DNA from: a bacterium Ga0077546
GTDB lineage: Bacteria; Cyanobacteriota; Vampirovibrionia; Obscuribacterales; Obscuribacteraceae
Length of the DNA: 19,420 nt
Reading direction: 5' to 3'
Assembly: GCA_001464165.1 (NCBI GenBank)
Contig: LNEX01000525.1
Coordinates: 1-19,420, forward strand
Positions 1 to 8,633 of the stretch are shown piece by piece. The translations under genes and the position numbers were made by a program. The notes beneath the pieces are model-generated. The model was not told the DNA's origin and did not search any database. It worked only from the letters and a program-made list of their open reading frames with translations. Each line of letters starts with the position of its first letter. Position 1 is the first letter of the stretch.

Positions 1-251
1 TATCAAGAAAAGCTTGGAGATTAGAGACAAGAAACCTAGACAGAGCAATCACTTGACTAGCAAAGCGAGAGAAGTGCAGGCGCAAACGAACGCCTGACAA
101 TAAGCAAGGCTCTAAATTATGGTTTAGCCGAAGTCAAAGGGTTGGCGCAGCTAGAAGATGACCAGCAAGAAAGATGTCAATAAGACCATCCGGCCGATAG
201 CAGAGCTGGTCGCCTTGATATAGACTAGAGCCACCAACTTTCAGGTATTCC

Positions 252-467
252 GTGCTGCATCCTCAAATTCTTAGAGCTAACCTAATAGGCGCATCTTTAT
301 TAGCTCTGTTTGTACCATCAGTCTCGCTGCTTGCAGCCGACCCAGCTCTCGGTCAGACCCAGCAGCAGCTTAATCAGCAACGAACACCGACTGGCCTGCA
401 GAAAAACCCGGCTCAAAGGCGCGCAACAAAATTGGAGAAGCTGATGTCAAAATCGCAGAGGCCCTAA
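252..467 (+). CDS. Signal-peptide N-terminal part of the exported hydrolase (out of frame with the rest)
   Basis: This short frame starts at GTG 252 and encodes a clear Sec-type signal peptide (basic LRAN, then a hydrophobic stretch LIGASLLALFVPSVSLLAA) followed by a Gln-rich segment. Its last part (QKNPAQRRATKLEKLMSK) looks like out-of-frame reading and it stops at 465-467. The next frame (positions 2 mod 3) is open from 374 without any ATG/GTG/TTG until 629 and reads as helical TPR-like sequence, so the two frames overlap over 374-466 and together look like one gene needing a -1 shift. A natural place is the A5 run at 402-406, read CAG AAA AAC CCG here and GAA AAA CCC in the other frame. 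A lost base (mutation or sequencing error) is the simplest explanation. It is unlikely to be a free-standing 71-residue protein. Confidence 0.55.
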   Translation: MLHPQILRANLIGASLLALFVPSVSLLAADPALGQTQQQLNQQRTPTGLQKNPAQRRATKLEKLMSKSQRP

Positions 468-628
468 GTCTCGCACGAAAAAATAAAGAGCTAGACTCTG
501 CAATTCTCTATCTAGCAGGTTTCTCGCAGTTTAAAGACGAGAAGTACGACGCTGCGGCCAAGTATCTTAAGGAGATTCAAGAGCTACCCGCGGAGAGCCA
601 ACCACTCACCCTCCAAGATCAAGTTATT

Positions 629-2011
629 TTGCAGCGATGCATAGCCGAGTGCTACTACCGTCAGCGCAACACCAAAGATGCGCTTAAACACTACAATCTA
701 GCGCTCATTTGCGCTGGCAATAATGACATCGGCACATTACTTAGAGCCGAGCTAGAAGAAGGTCTCGTCGGCTGCTACCTCCTAGAAAAACGCTACAAAG
801 AGGCCGAGGCACCGGCTCTTATTCTCGCTCAACTAACGGCCTCACACAGCAGTCAGCTCTCTGGCCTATGTCCTTATTTCTGGGCCAATGTTTATCTGGC
901 TGAAATCTACAAAAGTCTTGGCAATAAAGAAAAACATGAATTTTACAGAAAAAACCTTGTTGGCCTGCTTGCTCAGCTGATGGCCGAACGCGAACAAGTA
1001 GAAAACTCGGTAGGAGCTATTCCACTAAAAGGGGTGCGTGATCGCTTCCTCAAAGACTACATGGATGACACCCAACCGCAGACACTGGGTGAATATCTCT
1101 GGCTCGCTACAACTTTCAAATTGAAGACTTTGCCCATGATCGCCTGGCAAAGCAGAGCGCCCGAGAACAGAAGCAAAGCAACAATTATTGCAGTACACGG
1201 CATGGGCTTAGACAATCGCGCCTTTACTCCTTTTGCCCACGAGATGCGAGCGCGCGGTTATACAGTATTTGCCATAGATGTTCGGGGTTTTGGCTCATGG
1301 ATGAATGCCAGCGGCAATGAAAAAATTGACTACAAAGACAGCTTCATTGATATCAATAACATGGTTGGATTGATTAAAGAGCACAATCCATCAGCTCCTG
1401 TCTTCCTTCTTGGCGAGTCTATGGGAGGAGCCATCGCCCTCAATACAGCTGCACAATTTGGTCAAAATTTACGCGGCGTAATTGCCTCTGTGCCATCTGC
1501 AGAACGGTTGCAGGCGAAGCGCATGAGCCTAACTGTAGCGCTTCACTTTCTCAACGGCCCGGACAAGCCCTTTAACATTGGCACTCAAATAGCGGCGCAA
1601 GCCACAGCCAAACCAGAGATGCGCGCCATGTGGGCAAACAGCCTTAAGGCCAAAAATGAACTCTCCCCCAAAGAACTAATGAACTTTGCTGTCTTCATGC
1701 GTCGCACCCACAGCCATTGTGGAGACATAAAGACTCTGCCCGTTTTGATGGTGCAAGGACTGAAGGATAAATTGGTTAAACCGCAGGGCACCTATGATTT
1801 GTTCGCTGCAGTAAAGTCAGAAGACAAAACTATGATGATAGTTGGCAATGCCGAACACCTTATTTTCGAGACTGACAGCCAAAACGGCGTTGTCATAGAT
1901 ACTCTCTGTAGCTGGATAGACAAGCACAGCATTGGTGACTCACAATTGCCACAGAATCAACAGGCCGGAGCCAATCAGCCGACGCAAGCACAATCAATGC
2001 GTCAGCAATAG
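629..2011 (+). CDS. TPR-containing alpha/beta hydrolase (monoacylglycerol lipase / lysophospholipase type)
   Basis: Residues 1-120 are TPR-like helical hairpins. Residues 180-435 are an alpha/beta hydrolase of the Hydrolase_4/PldB kind: IIAVHGMGLDNR supplies the oxyanion region (about 186-197), the nucleophile elbow is LGESMGG with Ser264, the acid is Asp380 in GLKDKLV, and the His is His410 in NAEHLIFE. Such enzymes hydrolyse monoacylglycerols, lysophospholipids or related esters; the substrate here is unknown. TTG 629 is only the first in-frame start codon: the same frame is open back to 374 and continues the TPR pattern (AILYLAGFSQFKDEKYDAAA), and a signal peptide lies in another frame at 252. 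The intact product would be about 585 residues and exported. The C-terminal 30 residues are Gln/Asn-rich. It converges on the minus-strand gene ending at 2097; a weak hairpin GAGATT...AATCTC (2016-2037) lies between them. Confidence 0.85.
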   Translation: MQRCIAECYYRQRNTKDALKHYNLALICAGNNDIGTLLRAELEEGLVGCYLLEKRYKEAEAPALILAQLTASHSSQLSGLCPYFWANVYLAEIYKSLGNKEKHEFYRKNLVGLLAQLMAEREQVENSVGAIPLKGVRDRFLKDYMDDTQPQTLGEYLWLATTFKLKTLPMIAWQSRAPENRSKATIIAVHGMGLDNRAFTPFAHEMRARGYTVFAIDVRGFGSWMNASGNEKIDYKDSFIDINNMVGLIKEHNPSAPVFLLGESMGGAIALNTAAQFGQNLRGVIASVPSAERLQAKRMSLTVALHFLNGPDKPFNIGTQIAAQATAKPEMRAMWANSLKAKNELSPKELMNFAVFMRRTHSHCGDIKTLPVLMVQGLKDKLVKPQGTYDLFAAVKSEDKTMMIVGNAEHLIFETDSQNGVVIDTLCSWIDKHSIGDSQLPQNQQAGANQPTQAQSMRQQ

Positions 2012-2096
2012 CACTGAGATTTTTGCACAAGAATCTCTCCACTGCAGAAATACATAGAACGCAAGCACTTGAACAAGGCGAATCCAGCACAAGTAA

Positions 2097-3857
2097 TTAC
2101 TTCCCGTGCAGTGTGTTCTTCTTGCGCACAAAAATCACAGCCCTATCGTCTTGATAGCGAGATTCCCAACCAGAATTTTCCAATAACGCATGACCTAATT
2201 TCGCAGTCGGTGCAACGAATACCCAATCAATCATGTAGGCGTCAAGCAATGACTGCCAGCCTGGTAGACAGTTCTCAATGCTGCGATAGTCGGCAACAAG
2301 TTTCTGGTCATATACAGAAAAGCGAGTATCTATAAACACTTTCGGCGTTGCACGCAACTGCCAATCTATCAGATTACCAAACCTGGCATCATTGAAAACT
2401 CTCACACCAAGCTCATCTTTGCGCTGTTCAATATACCTAAGGGCTTTAATTGGAACTCCCACCTGTGGCAACTCTGGTTTAGACACCTTGTTAGCCACAA
2501 GACAAACACCGGCGATAGAACAGAATGAGACAATAGCCAACTCAAAAGCACCACCAGCCAGCCAGACATCAAGGGAATGAAAATTGAGGTCTTGCCAGAA
2601 TGTGCGAGCAGGCCTCTTCGACGTGTCCGCATGGGCGGCCAAACGCCTAACTCCAAGCAAAGCTAGTACTTCAGCAAGAACAATTAGGGTAGCAAAAATT
2701 AACAAGCTAGGGGCAGCAAAACTAGCAATGATCGCACCGCCACCAACCACTATGGCGGTAACTAATTCCGAAATCACGAGAACATAAACTTGTGGGTCAC
2801 CGAGCACACCTTGCTTAACCACGCAAGCACGAAACTCTCGCAAGGTCAGCCATAAAAAAGCCAAACAAAGTAGCAAGTAAGGCCAATAAGCCCCTGATAA
2901 AAAAGACAAAGAGGTCAGCAGCGATGGAATAGAGGCCCAGAGTTTGAAGCCGTAAGGAGTAACAAAACTAGCGAGAAGCGAGCCGGCAAGAGCTATTGCA
3001 AGCTCAAAGCTGAGTGCATACGGCGAAACCAGACTGTTAATAGCAGGACTCGCTGGTAAGAGTTCAGGTTCAGTGCTTACAGAAACAGTGCTAGAAGAAC
3101 GCTTGGCCAATGGCAAACCTATTAGAGTCCCTAACAGAGACCCTAACAAGCAACCAGCCAGAATCAAAAGACCAATAATAAAACCGAAATGCAAGTTCGC
3201 CCAAAGCACCATCAGCGGCACCAGCACATAGGCTATGCGAAAGACTTTAGCGTCATGCCAAAGCATTGCAGAACGGGCATGATGAACGACCTGCAAAAAA
3301 ATAGCAATGAACAAGTAAGAAAAAATTTCCGTAAGACTCGTAGGGCCAAGAATAGCCGTCAACAGAGCAAGCAATACCAAAGCCAAACCAGCAACGAAAG
3401 GTGCGCCACGCCTAGCAATAATACCGATTGGCAGAGAAAGAAAAGCCGTGACAACAACCACTGCGTTAAGAATCAGCAAGGTAAGGAGGCCGCCAGAAAG
3501 CGTAGCCGAATAAGAAATCAGAGCAGACAACCACTGATTTACAACAAAAAAATGGCCCCTGCCAACTTCAAGGGCCGCTGTCCACGCAAAGGGCTCAAGA
3601 TCTGGCACTGCCCCATGCTCAGAAATCCAGCGCCCAAGGGCGAGAAACCAGTAAGTATCTGGGTGTTGCAGAGCAGTAGCAGCAACCCAGCAGCCCAGCG
3701 AAAAAGAAACGAGCAGGATGAGTCCTAAAACTACACGAGATACCGCAGATGCTAGGGTTTCCTGAGCAGAAACCTCCCTCTTCTTTTTCTCTGGTGAGAG
3801 TTTAGAAGTTTTATTGGAATCGAGAGGCTCGTCATTATAGAGATCCTCAAAGTCCAA
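2097..3857 (-). CDS. Polytopic GT-C-like membrane protein with soluble C-terminal domain
   Basis: This 586-residue protein has a charged cytoplasmic N-terminus (1-40), about ten or more hydrophobic segments between 42 and 455, and a soluble C-terminal part. The first periplasmic-type loop has HPDTYWFLALGRWISEHG (65-82) followed by FVVNQWLSALISY, a layout seen in GT-C-fold glycosyltransferases, where an early Asp (here Asp67) is catalytic. The C-terminal stretch with KVFIDTRFSVYD and IDWVFVAP also recurs in large bacterial membrane proteins of this type. I infer transfer of a sugar or other group from a polyprenyl carrier, without a known substrate. The start is TTG 3857, preceded on its own strand by GGGAG (3864-3868) six bases upstream. 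That ribosome site sits inside the last codons and stop of guaA, so the two are probably translationally coupled. Confidence 0.75.
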   Translation of the reverse strand: MDFEDLYNDEPLDSNKTSKLSPEKKKREVSAQETLASAVSRVVLGLILLVSFSLGCWVAATALQHPDTYWFLALGRWISEHGAVPDLEPFAWTAALEVGRGHFFVVNQWLSALISYSATLSGGLLTLLILNAVVVVTAFLSLPIGIIARRGAPFVAGLALVLLALLTAILGPTSLTEIFSYLFIAIFLQVVHHARSAMLWHDAKVFRIAYVLVPLMVLWANLHFGFIIGLLILAGCLLGSLLGTLIGLPLAKRSSSTVSVSTEPELLPASPAINSLVSPYALSFELAIALAGSLLASFVTPYGFKLWASIPSLLTSLSFLSGAYWPYLLLCLAFLWLTLREFRACVVKQGVLGDPQVYVLVISELVTAIVVGGGAIIASFAAPSLLIFATLIVLAEVLALLGVRRLAAHADTSKRPARTFWQDLNFHSLDVWLAGGAFELAIVSFCSIAGVCLVANKVSKPELPQVGVPIKALRYIEQRKDELGVRVFNDARFGNLIDWQLRATPKVFIDTRFSVYDQKLVADYRSIENCLPGWQSLLDAYMIDWVFVAPTAKLGHALLENSGWESRYQDDRAVIFVRKKNTLHGK

Positions 3858-3860
3858 GGC

Positions 3861-5429
3861 TTACTCCCACTCAATAGTAGCTGGCGGTTTAGAAGTGACG
3901 TCATAGACGACTCGGTTGATACCAGGCACTTCATTGACGATACGCGATGAAATATCAGAGAGCAAGTCATAAGGTAGTCTGGCCCAATCAGCAGTCATGC
4001 CATCTTCAGAGGTAACGGCTCGAATGACAATCTGATTTTGATAAGTGCGTTGGTCACCCATAAAAACCTGACGGTAGAGGCCGTGGCTCTTAATTTCTTC
4101 GCGAATGATCCAGTCGGCTTCACGCAAAGTTTTCAGGCGCTCTTTCGTCACTTCACCAAGCACACGAATGGCTAAGCCTGGGCCTGGGAATGGATGGCGT
4201 TCAATAATGCCCGGTGGCACACCAATTTCGCGACCAAGCACGCGCACTTCGTCTTTGAATAATTTGCAGAATGGCTCAACTAACTCAAACTGCAAATCTT
4301 CTGGCAAACCACCAACGTTGTGGTGCGATTTAATTTTGACAGCAACTTTTTTGCCAGTTTTTGAATCAATTTTTGTTCCGGCAGACTCGATTACATCAGG
4401 ATACAGTGTGCCTTGTGCGAGAAAATCGAATGGTCCAAGTCTCTTTGATTCTTCTTCGAAAACGCGAATAAATTCAGCACCAATAGCTTTGCGTTTTTCT
4501 TCAGGATCGGTCACTCCAGCGATTTTAGCGATGAAACGATCCCGCGCTTTGACAAAGTGCACATGTATATTAAAATCACGCTCGAAGGTTTCAACTAGCC
4601 ACTCTGGCTCATTCTTGCGCATAAAACCTTGATCGATAAACATACATGTGAGTTTATCGCCAATAGCCTTGTGCAAGAGAAACGCGAGAGTGGAGCTGTC
4701 CACGCCGCCAGAGAGAGCTAACAAAACGCGTCTATCACCACAACGCTCTTTCACTTCGCGAATGGCTTCTTCGATGTAGCGGCTCATGGTCCAGCTTTTG
4801 CTACATTCGCAAACACCAAGAACAAAGTTAGAAATGATTTGCTTGCCACCTACAGTGTGCACAACTTCAGGATGGAACTGCACGCCATAAAGTTTACGTG
4901 TCTCATCGGCAATGGCAGCAACCGGTGTGTCAGCAGTGCGGGCAACCGTAGCGAAACCCTCGGGCAAGGTGGTAACGCTGTCGCCGTGGCTCATCCAGCT
5001 TTCAATGGCGGGGTCGAGGCCTTCAAAAAGTTTGTCGTGATGAACAATTGTCAGCAGGGCGCGACCGTACTCACGCACGGTAGACGGCTCAACGTGTCCC
5101 CCCAGGTCGCGAGACATTAGTTGCATGCCGTAGCAAACACCTAATACAGGTATGCCAAGTTTCCAAATATCCTGATCTAACTGCGGGGCAAATTCGTCGT
5201 AACAGCTGGAGGGGCCGCCTGAAAGTATTATCCCCTTAGGGTTTAGCCTCTTGAGTTCTTCGGCCGAAAGTGAGTGGGGCAAAAGCTCAGAGTAGACGTT
5301 GAGCTCACGAATGCGGCGGGCAATTAGTTGAGAATATTGCGAACCGAAATCGAGAATCGCGATGGAGTCGGTGAGCGCATTGTCAGGCGCGTGGCCCTTC
5401 GATTGCGCCATCTGGCTGGATGTCATCAT
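3861..5429 (-). CDS. guaA: GMP synthase (glutamine-hydrolysing)
   Basis: It converts XMP to GMP with ATP and glutamine, the last step of de novo GMP synthesis in the cytoplasm. All parts are visible: class I glutamine amidotransferase domain (about 22-210) with [18 protein letters not shown], nucleophile Cys99 in GVCYGMQ, and His186/Glu188 in [11 protein letters not shown]-pyrophosphatase domain with P-loop LSGGVDSS (239-246); and the C-terminal dimerisation domain with [13 protein letters not shown] and the family-typical end KPPATIEWE. The length, 522 residues, matches the family (E. coli has 525). There are two adjacent ATG codons (5427-5429 and 5424-5426). An AAGGGGGA ribosome site ends two bases before the first and five before the second, so the second may be the true start. 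It is the first gene of a two-gene minus-strand operon with the GT-C-like gene. Confidence 0.97.
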   Translation of the reverse strand: MMTSSQMAQSKGHAPDNALTDSIAILDFGSQYSQLIARRIRELNVYSELLPHSLSAEELKRLNPKGIILSGGPSSCYDEFAPQLDQDIWKLGIPVLGVCYGMQLMSRDLGGHVEPSTVREYGRALLTIVHHDKLFEGLDPAIESWMSHGDSVTTLPEGFATVARTADTPVAAIADETRKLYGVQFHPEVVHTVGGKQIISNFVLGVCECSKSWTMSRYIEEAIREVKERCGDRRVLLALSGGVDSSTLAFLLHKAIGDKLTCMFIDQGFMRKNEPEWLVETFERDFNIHVHFVKARDRFIAKIAGVTDPEEKRKAIGAEFIRVFEEESKRLGPFDFLAQGTLYPDVIESAGTKIDSKTGKKVAVKIKSHHNVGGLPEDLQFELVEPFCKLFKDEVRVLGREIGVPPGIIERHPFPGPGLAIRVLGEVTKERLKTLREADWIIREEIKSHGLYRQVFMGDQRTYQNQIVIRAVTSEDGMTADWARLPYDLLSDISSRIVNEVPGINRVVYDVTSKPPATIEWE

Positions 5430-5520
5430 GTCCCCCTTGTATTTGCCCTTCGCCTTATAGCCGTCTATTATCTCTTGAGTTGAGGCAAGTTTTTACTAGT
5501 ACGTAGGGAAGTGAAGTAGT

Positions 5521-6063
5521 TTGACATCCAATTGGCATGAAGATAATCAAAACGCCCTCACTCATTTTCCTGAGTTGAGCGAGATTTTTGAGCATCTACC
5601 TAATTATCAGGTTGTGAATGAAGGCCTGCAGCGTGGCGGACAGCCCACAGAGCGCGGTTTTGCAATTCTTAAAGAAGAAGGTGTTAAGACTATTCTCAAT
5701 TTGCGCGACGAGTTACATGAAGAAAGTGGCCACTTGGCCGCTGAAGAAGCTCTAATCAAGAGGCTTGGTCTTAACTATCACTCACTGGTAATTTCACCCT
5801 TTGGCTTTCCCTCAAGTGAGTTAATTCATCAGGCTATTAGCATTATCACTGATGAAAGCAAGCAGCCTGTTTTTGTTCACTGCCTGCACGGTCAAGACCG
5901 CACCGGCATGCTTGTGGGCATCTATCGCATGGTGGTGGAAGGGTGGGATCTGCCCGATGCCTATAGCGAAATGCTAGCCATGGGCTTTCATGCTGGATTT
6001 ACCAATTTGAAAAATACAGCAGAGAGCTATCACGGCAAGAAAATGCCATTGCACGAGATCTAA
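5521..6063 (+). CDS. Dual-specificity / tyrosine phosphatase-like protein
   Basis: This 180-residue cytoplasmic protein has the Cys-dependent phosphatase signature HCLHGQDRTG (120-129): nucleophile Cys121 and phosphate-binding Arg127 (HCX5R). Upstream are LQRGGQPTERGFAILKEEGV (36-55), typical of the plant/fungal SIW14-like and bacterial DSP families, and NLRDE with Asp63 near the expected position of the general acid. There is no signal peptide. The start is TTG 5521; AGGGA (5505-5509) is 11 bases upstream, slightly far. It is followed after three bases by the GT87-like membrane gene, so both are probably one transcript. In such families the substrate can be phosphoprotein, inositol phosphate or another small phosphate ester; sequence alone does not say which. 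It diverges from guaA over a 91-base gap, with no convincing promoter boxes that I could fix. Confidence 0.88.
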   Translation: MTSNWHEDNQNALTHFPELSEIFEHLPNYQVVNEGLQRGGQPTERGFAILKEEGVKTILNLRDELHEESGHLAAEEALIKRLGLNYHSLVISPFGFPSSELIHQAISIITDESKQPVFVHCLHGQDRTGMLVGIYRMVVEGWDLPDAYSEMLAMGFHAGFTNLKNTAESYHGKKMPLHEI

Positions 6064-6066
6064 GCG

Positions 6067-7491
6067 ATGACTCTAAAGAAGCTACTGGCACAAGCAATTA
6101 TATTTTGGGCGGTGCTGACACTGACGATCATGTATTTCATTGATTTCAAATTGCCTGCGGCAATTGCTATATCTGATTATTTGATGACATTCCATACAGC
6201 CGGATGGATAGCCGCTCACGACAAATGGGCGATACTGTATCCGGCCGCTGATGCCACAGCTTTTCAGGGTGCCCCCTTCGACAAGCTTTCACACCAGCTG
6301 CTGCCAAACATGCCCGCGACATCAATTTCAGAATATATGTATATGCCGATGAGCGCCTTAGTTTTTGCGCCATATAGTGCATTAGAGATTGAGTTTTCTT
6401 TGCTAGCCTGGCAACTAACTTCGCTAGCAGCCATTTTCGCCTCTACCTATTTAATTCTTATTGGTAGCGCCAAGAATATGGCGAGAGAAACTTCCGAAGC
6501 AGCGACTACTCAGCCCGTTCCACTTGAGCCAAGCAATCCAATTGTCCAGAAAATCAAGTTCAGCAAATTACATTTGTCTCTAACAGCCGCTGCCACCCTC
6601 TCTTTTCTGCCAGTGTGCTTCACTCTCTGGATTGGCCAAGTCGGTTTAGTATTTGGACTCTTACCACTGGCGGCCGGTTTTTATTTCTTGGGCTCAATTC
6701 CATTTCTAGCCGGGCTAATATTTTCGCTGCTCTTTCTTAAGCCCCAAATGCTCTTTCTTGCTATCTTCCTCATTGTCTGCGAACTGGCCCAGAAGCGAGT
6801 AATGGCGCTAGTTGGCATGTGCGTTGGCGTGATGTTCTTGGCCCAGTCAAATGCCATTGTCTTTGGACCAGAAGTATTTCAAGCCTGGCTCAATTGCCTC
6901 AAACTCTCCGACAAAATATTTTCCGATCCAGCCAATGGCGTGGCCATACACCTAGCTACAAGCTTACCTAGAGCGGTTTTGCTAAGCCAGCCCGTGGCGC
7001 AGCACGCCATGCTCAAGCCGATTGTCTACGGCCTAGCATTCTTGCTATTGGCGCTCGGGTTAGGAGTTGTTGCAATGCTATCGCACTCCAGTTCAGCAAT
7101 AACGAGCAAGACTACAAAAGCAAACTTATCTATTGTAATTGGCTGCCTGGCTCTTCCTTTAGTTGTGCCGCATCTATTTATTTACGATCTCTGTACTATC
7201 GTTCCGGCATTCTATTTAGTCTTCGCAGCTTTTGATAAAAGCTTGGCCGGCCTCGGTGATTTAACCATTCAGCTAAGACGGATTCTTGCTTCATACTGGC
7301 TTGTGATGACAACTTACGGCCTTCTTCTAATTACAAACATGACCTGGGCCAAGCCACTACTATTGGTGTCAGCCATGACCTTACTTTACTGCTGGGCACT
7401 GCTGGCAATAGTCAGATATTTACTGAAAGAGAAGAAAGCTCATTCGAATCCGCACAGCCCAAGTGCCAGCCCAAATAACATGGGCGCATAG
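6067..7491 (+). CDS. GT87/DUF2029-like polytopic membrane glycosyltransferase
   Basis: This 474-residue integral membrane protein has about ten hydrophobic segments (first at 8-25, last at 430-455). After the first span comes ISDYLMTFHTAGWIAAHDKW (35-54) and then EYMYMPMSALVFAPYSAL (89-106). The Asp-Tyr after span 1 followed by a YxYxP-type segment is characteristic of the GT87/DUF2029 family (polyprenyl-phosphomannose-dependent mannosyltransferases of the GT-C fold), with Asp37 as the likely catalytic residue. A hydrophilic loop lies at about 137-165. The ATG start is three bases after the phosphatase stop, with only a weak ribosome site, so coupling is likely. The donor and acceptor are unknown. 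Its last 52 bases are overlapped on the opposite strand by a small membrane-peptide gene. Confidence 0.8.
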   Translation: MTLKKLLAQAIIFWAVLTLTIMYFIDFKLPAAIAISDYLMTFHTAGWIAAHDKWAILYPAADATAFQGAPFDKLSHQLLPNMPATSISEYMYMPMSALVFAPYSALEIEFSLLAWQLTSLAAIFASTYLILIGSAKNMARETSEAATTQPVPLEPSNPIVQKIKFSKLHLSLTAAATLSFLPVCFTLWIGQVGLVFGLLPLAAGFYFLGSIPFLAGLIFSLLFLKPQMLFLAIFLIVCELAQKRVMALVGMCVGVMFLAQSNAIVFGPEVFQAWLNCLKLSDKIFSDPANGVAIHLATSLPRAVLLSQPVAQHAMLKPIVYGLAFLLLALGLGVVAMLSHSSSAITSKTTKANLSIVIGCLALPLVVPHLFIYDLCTIVPAFYLVFAAFDKSLAGLGDLTIQLRRILASYWLVMTTYGLLLITNMTWAKPLLLVSAMTLLYCWALLAIVRYLLKEKKAHSNPHSPSASPNNMGA

Positions 7492-7562
7492 GCGACAAGG
7501 ATCGCCAGGATGCACAAGGGAATAGTCCACCATTGAATAGTCACTTTTTCTTGACTAGGCAT
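7440..7562 (-). CDS. Small 40-residue single-span membrane peptide (hidden short ORF)
   Basis: On the minus strand, ATG 7562 opens a 40-codon frame ending in TGA at 7440-7442. The peptide starts MPSQEKVTIQWWTIP and continues as an uninterrupted hydrophobic helix (LCILAILVAYAPMLFGLALG) with a short CGFE end. A perfect GGAGG lies at 7572-7576 with 9-base spacing, and the start is ATG, in a neighbourhood where TTG starts are common. A membrane helix behind a perfect ribosome site is unlikely by chance. It overlaps the 3' end of the GT87-like gene by 52 bases. I do not recognise the family; small peptides of this shape often stabilise or regulate a larger membrane complex. The alternative is a fortuitous frame. 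Confidence 0.55.
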   Translation of the reverse strand: MPSQEKVTIQWWTIPLCILAILVAYAPMLFGLALGLCGFE

Positions 7563-7571
7563 AAGGCTCAA

Positions 7572-7576
7572 CCTCC
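7572..7576 (-). promoter_or_regulatory. Ribosome binding site GGAGG of the 40-residue membrane peptide
   Basis: The plus strand reads CCTCC here, giving GGAGG on the minus strand nine bases before ATG 7562. It is the main evidence that the short frame is translated. Confidence 0.55.
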
Positions 7577-7791
7577 AAACGTGGCCTAGCTAAACACAGG
7601 ACAGAATCTCTAAAAAAGCCTGGCCATCGCTCACTCTACACGTGCGCACAATTGACAGTGTTTAGTCAAACAACAGTTAGCGAAGTGTTGCTTGAACTCA
7701 AAATAGGCAATGGGTATATCGTAGTTGAGCTTAAGTGTCATAGCAAAAAACTTCAGCATAAGAAGCCCACTCCGAAAAACGAACAGCCAGT

Positions 7792-7796
7792 GGAGG
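7792..7796 (+). promoter_or_regulatory. Ribosome binding site GGAGG that fixes the start at TTG 7805
   Basis: A perfect GGAGG lies eight bases before TTG 7805, which begins exactly at a signal peptide. The upstream in-frame TTG 7652 has no such site, so this element decides the start of the secreted protein. Confidence 0.75.
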
Positions 7797-7804
7797 CAAA
7801 CAAT

Positions 7805-8614
7805 TTGACGAGATTCGCCATACTAGCTCTTCTCTTACTCGCTTCGGTGTCCATCGCCGAGGCCAATCCCAGCAGCGTCAATCCGACGAAGAGTGCGCCC
7901 ACCAGCATCAAATCAAGTACCAAGCCCACGAGTGTACGCGCAACCAAAGCAACACTAAGCCCTCAAGATCTTCAATTTGGCGAGCAGCAAGTACAAAAAT
8001 TGCTCATCGATCGACCACGGTTGGCCAAAGTCTTACTAAAGAACGAGCCCATTTGGCCTTGGGTTGTGCGTCAATTTGCCGGTGAAGCAGCCGGCCAACG
8101 GATCTACTGGAACTCTAGTGCGCTCAACGATAAAGACTTCGATTACGACGCCGATCATAGCGCCCCAGAACCTGGTGAACCTGGCTATATACGACTTAGA
8201 AAAACAGACAAGTATGGCCAGCCAATGGCTGCAGAGAGATTGCTCGCGGCCCTAGTTTTCGAATGCTACAACATAAATAATAGCCCCGCTTTTGACAGAG
8301 TCTACCAAGCAGCGCTGAAAGGGAACCTATCCCAAGATCAGTACATCGAGCAGAACGCTCAAATTGAATTCGAAGCGGGCAGAAAAACAGCAACTTTCTA
8401 TCACACTATTTTTGAACCACTTGCCAGAAAGCGACACTATAATACAGCTCCACTCTACTGGGAAGCTGAAAGCCCTGCAACTTACGCCGCATGGCGAGCA
8501 CAATACACCGATCGCACAGGATATCCCTGGAGCTTTTGGGGCAAATACTATGACGAATCAATAGTGCCATATTTAAAAGCCGTCAAAAAATACAAAGCAA
8601 CACAAAAACACTGA
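7805..8614 (+). CDS. Secreted protein of unknown function
   Basis: From TTG 7805 the product is 269 residues. MTRFAILALLLLASVSIAEA is a textbook signal peptide with likely cleavage after AEA-20; a Ser/Thr/Pro/Lys-rich linker follows to about residue 50; the rest is a folded, aromatic-rich domain. The core has LLAALVFECYNINNSPAF (146-163), then an Asn-Ala-x-Ile-Glu-Phe-Glu stretch and FYHTIFEPLARKRHY. The arrangement resembles zincin-like peptidase families with a helix HEL.N followed by a second acidic helix, but the HExxH motif is absent (LVFECYN stands in its place), so a peptidase role is not supported. The frame is open upstream to TTG 7652, but that extension is charged and lacks a ribosome site. 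It converges on the desulfurase-like gene with a 19-base gap. Confidence 0.8.
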   Translation: MTRFAILALLLLASVSIAEANPSSVNPTKSAPTSIKSSTKPTSVRATKATLSPQDLQFGEQQVQKLLIDRPRLAKVLLKNEPIWPWVVRQFAGEAAGQRIYWNSSALNDKDFDYDADHSAPEPGEPGYIRLRKTDKYGQPMAAERLLAALVFECYNINNSPAFDRVYQAALKGNLSQDQYIEQNAQIEFEAGRKTATFYHTIFEPLARKRHYNTAPLYWEAESPATYAAWRAQYTDRTGYPWSFWGKYYDESIVPYLKAVKKYKATQKH

Positions 8615-8633
8615 GTGCAAGCCGAACCTTAGC

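Noticed and set aside
1..251. Possible coding ends at the left edge (plus frame stopping at 95-97; minus frame open from about 138 to the edge)
   Set aside because: Both are short, have no recognisable protein pattern and no good ribosome site, so no gene is called.
3189..3728. 179-codon plus-strand frame opposite the GT-C-like gene
   Set aside because: Very Gln/Asn/Arg/Lys-rich complement of hydrophobic membrane codons; a shadow.
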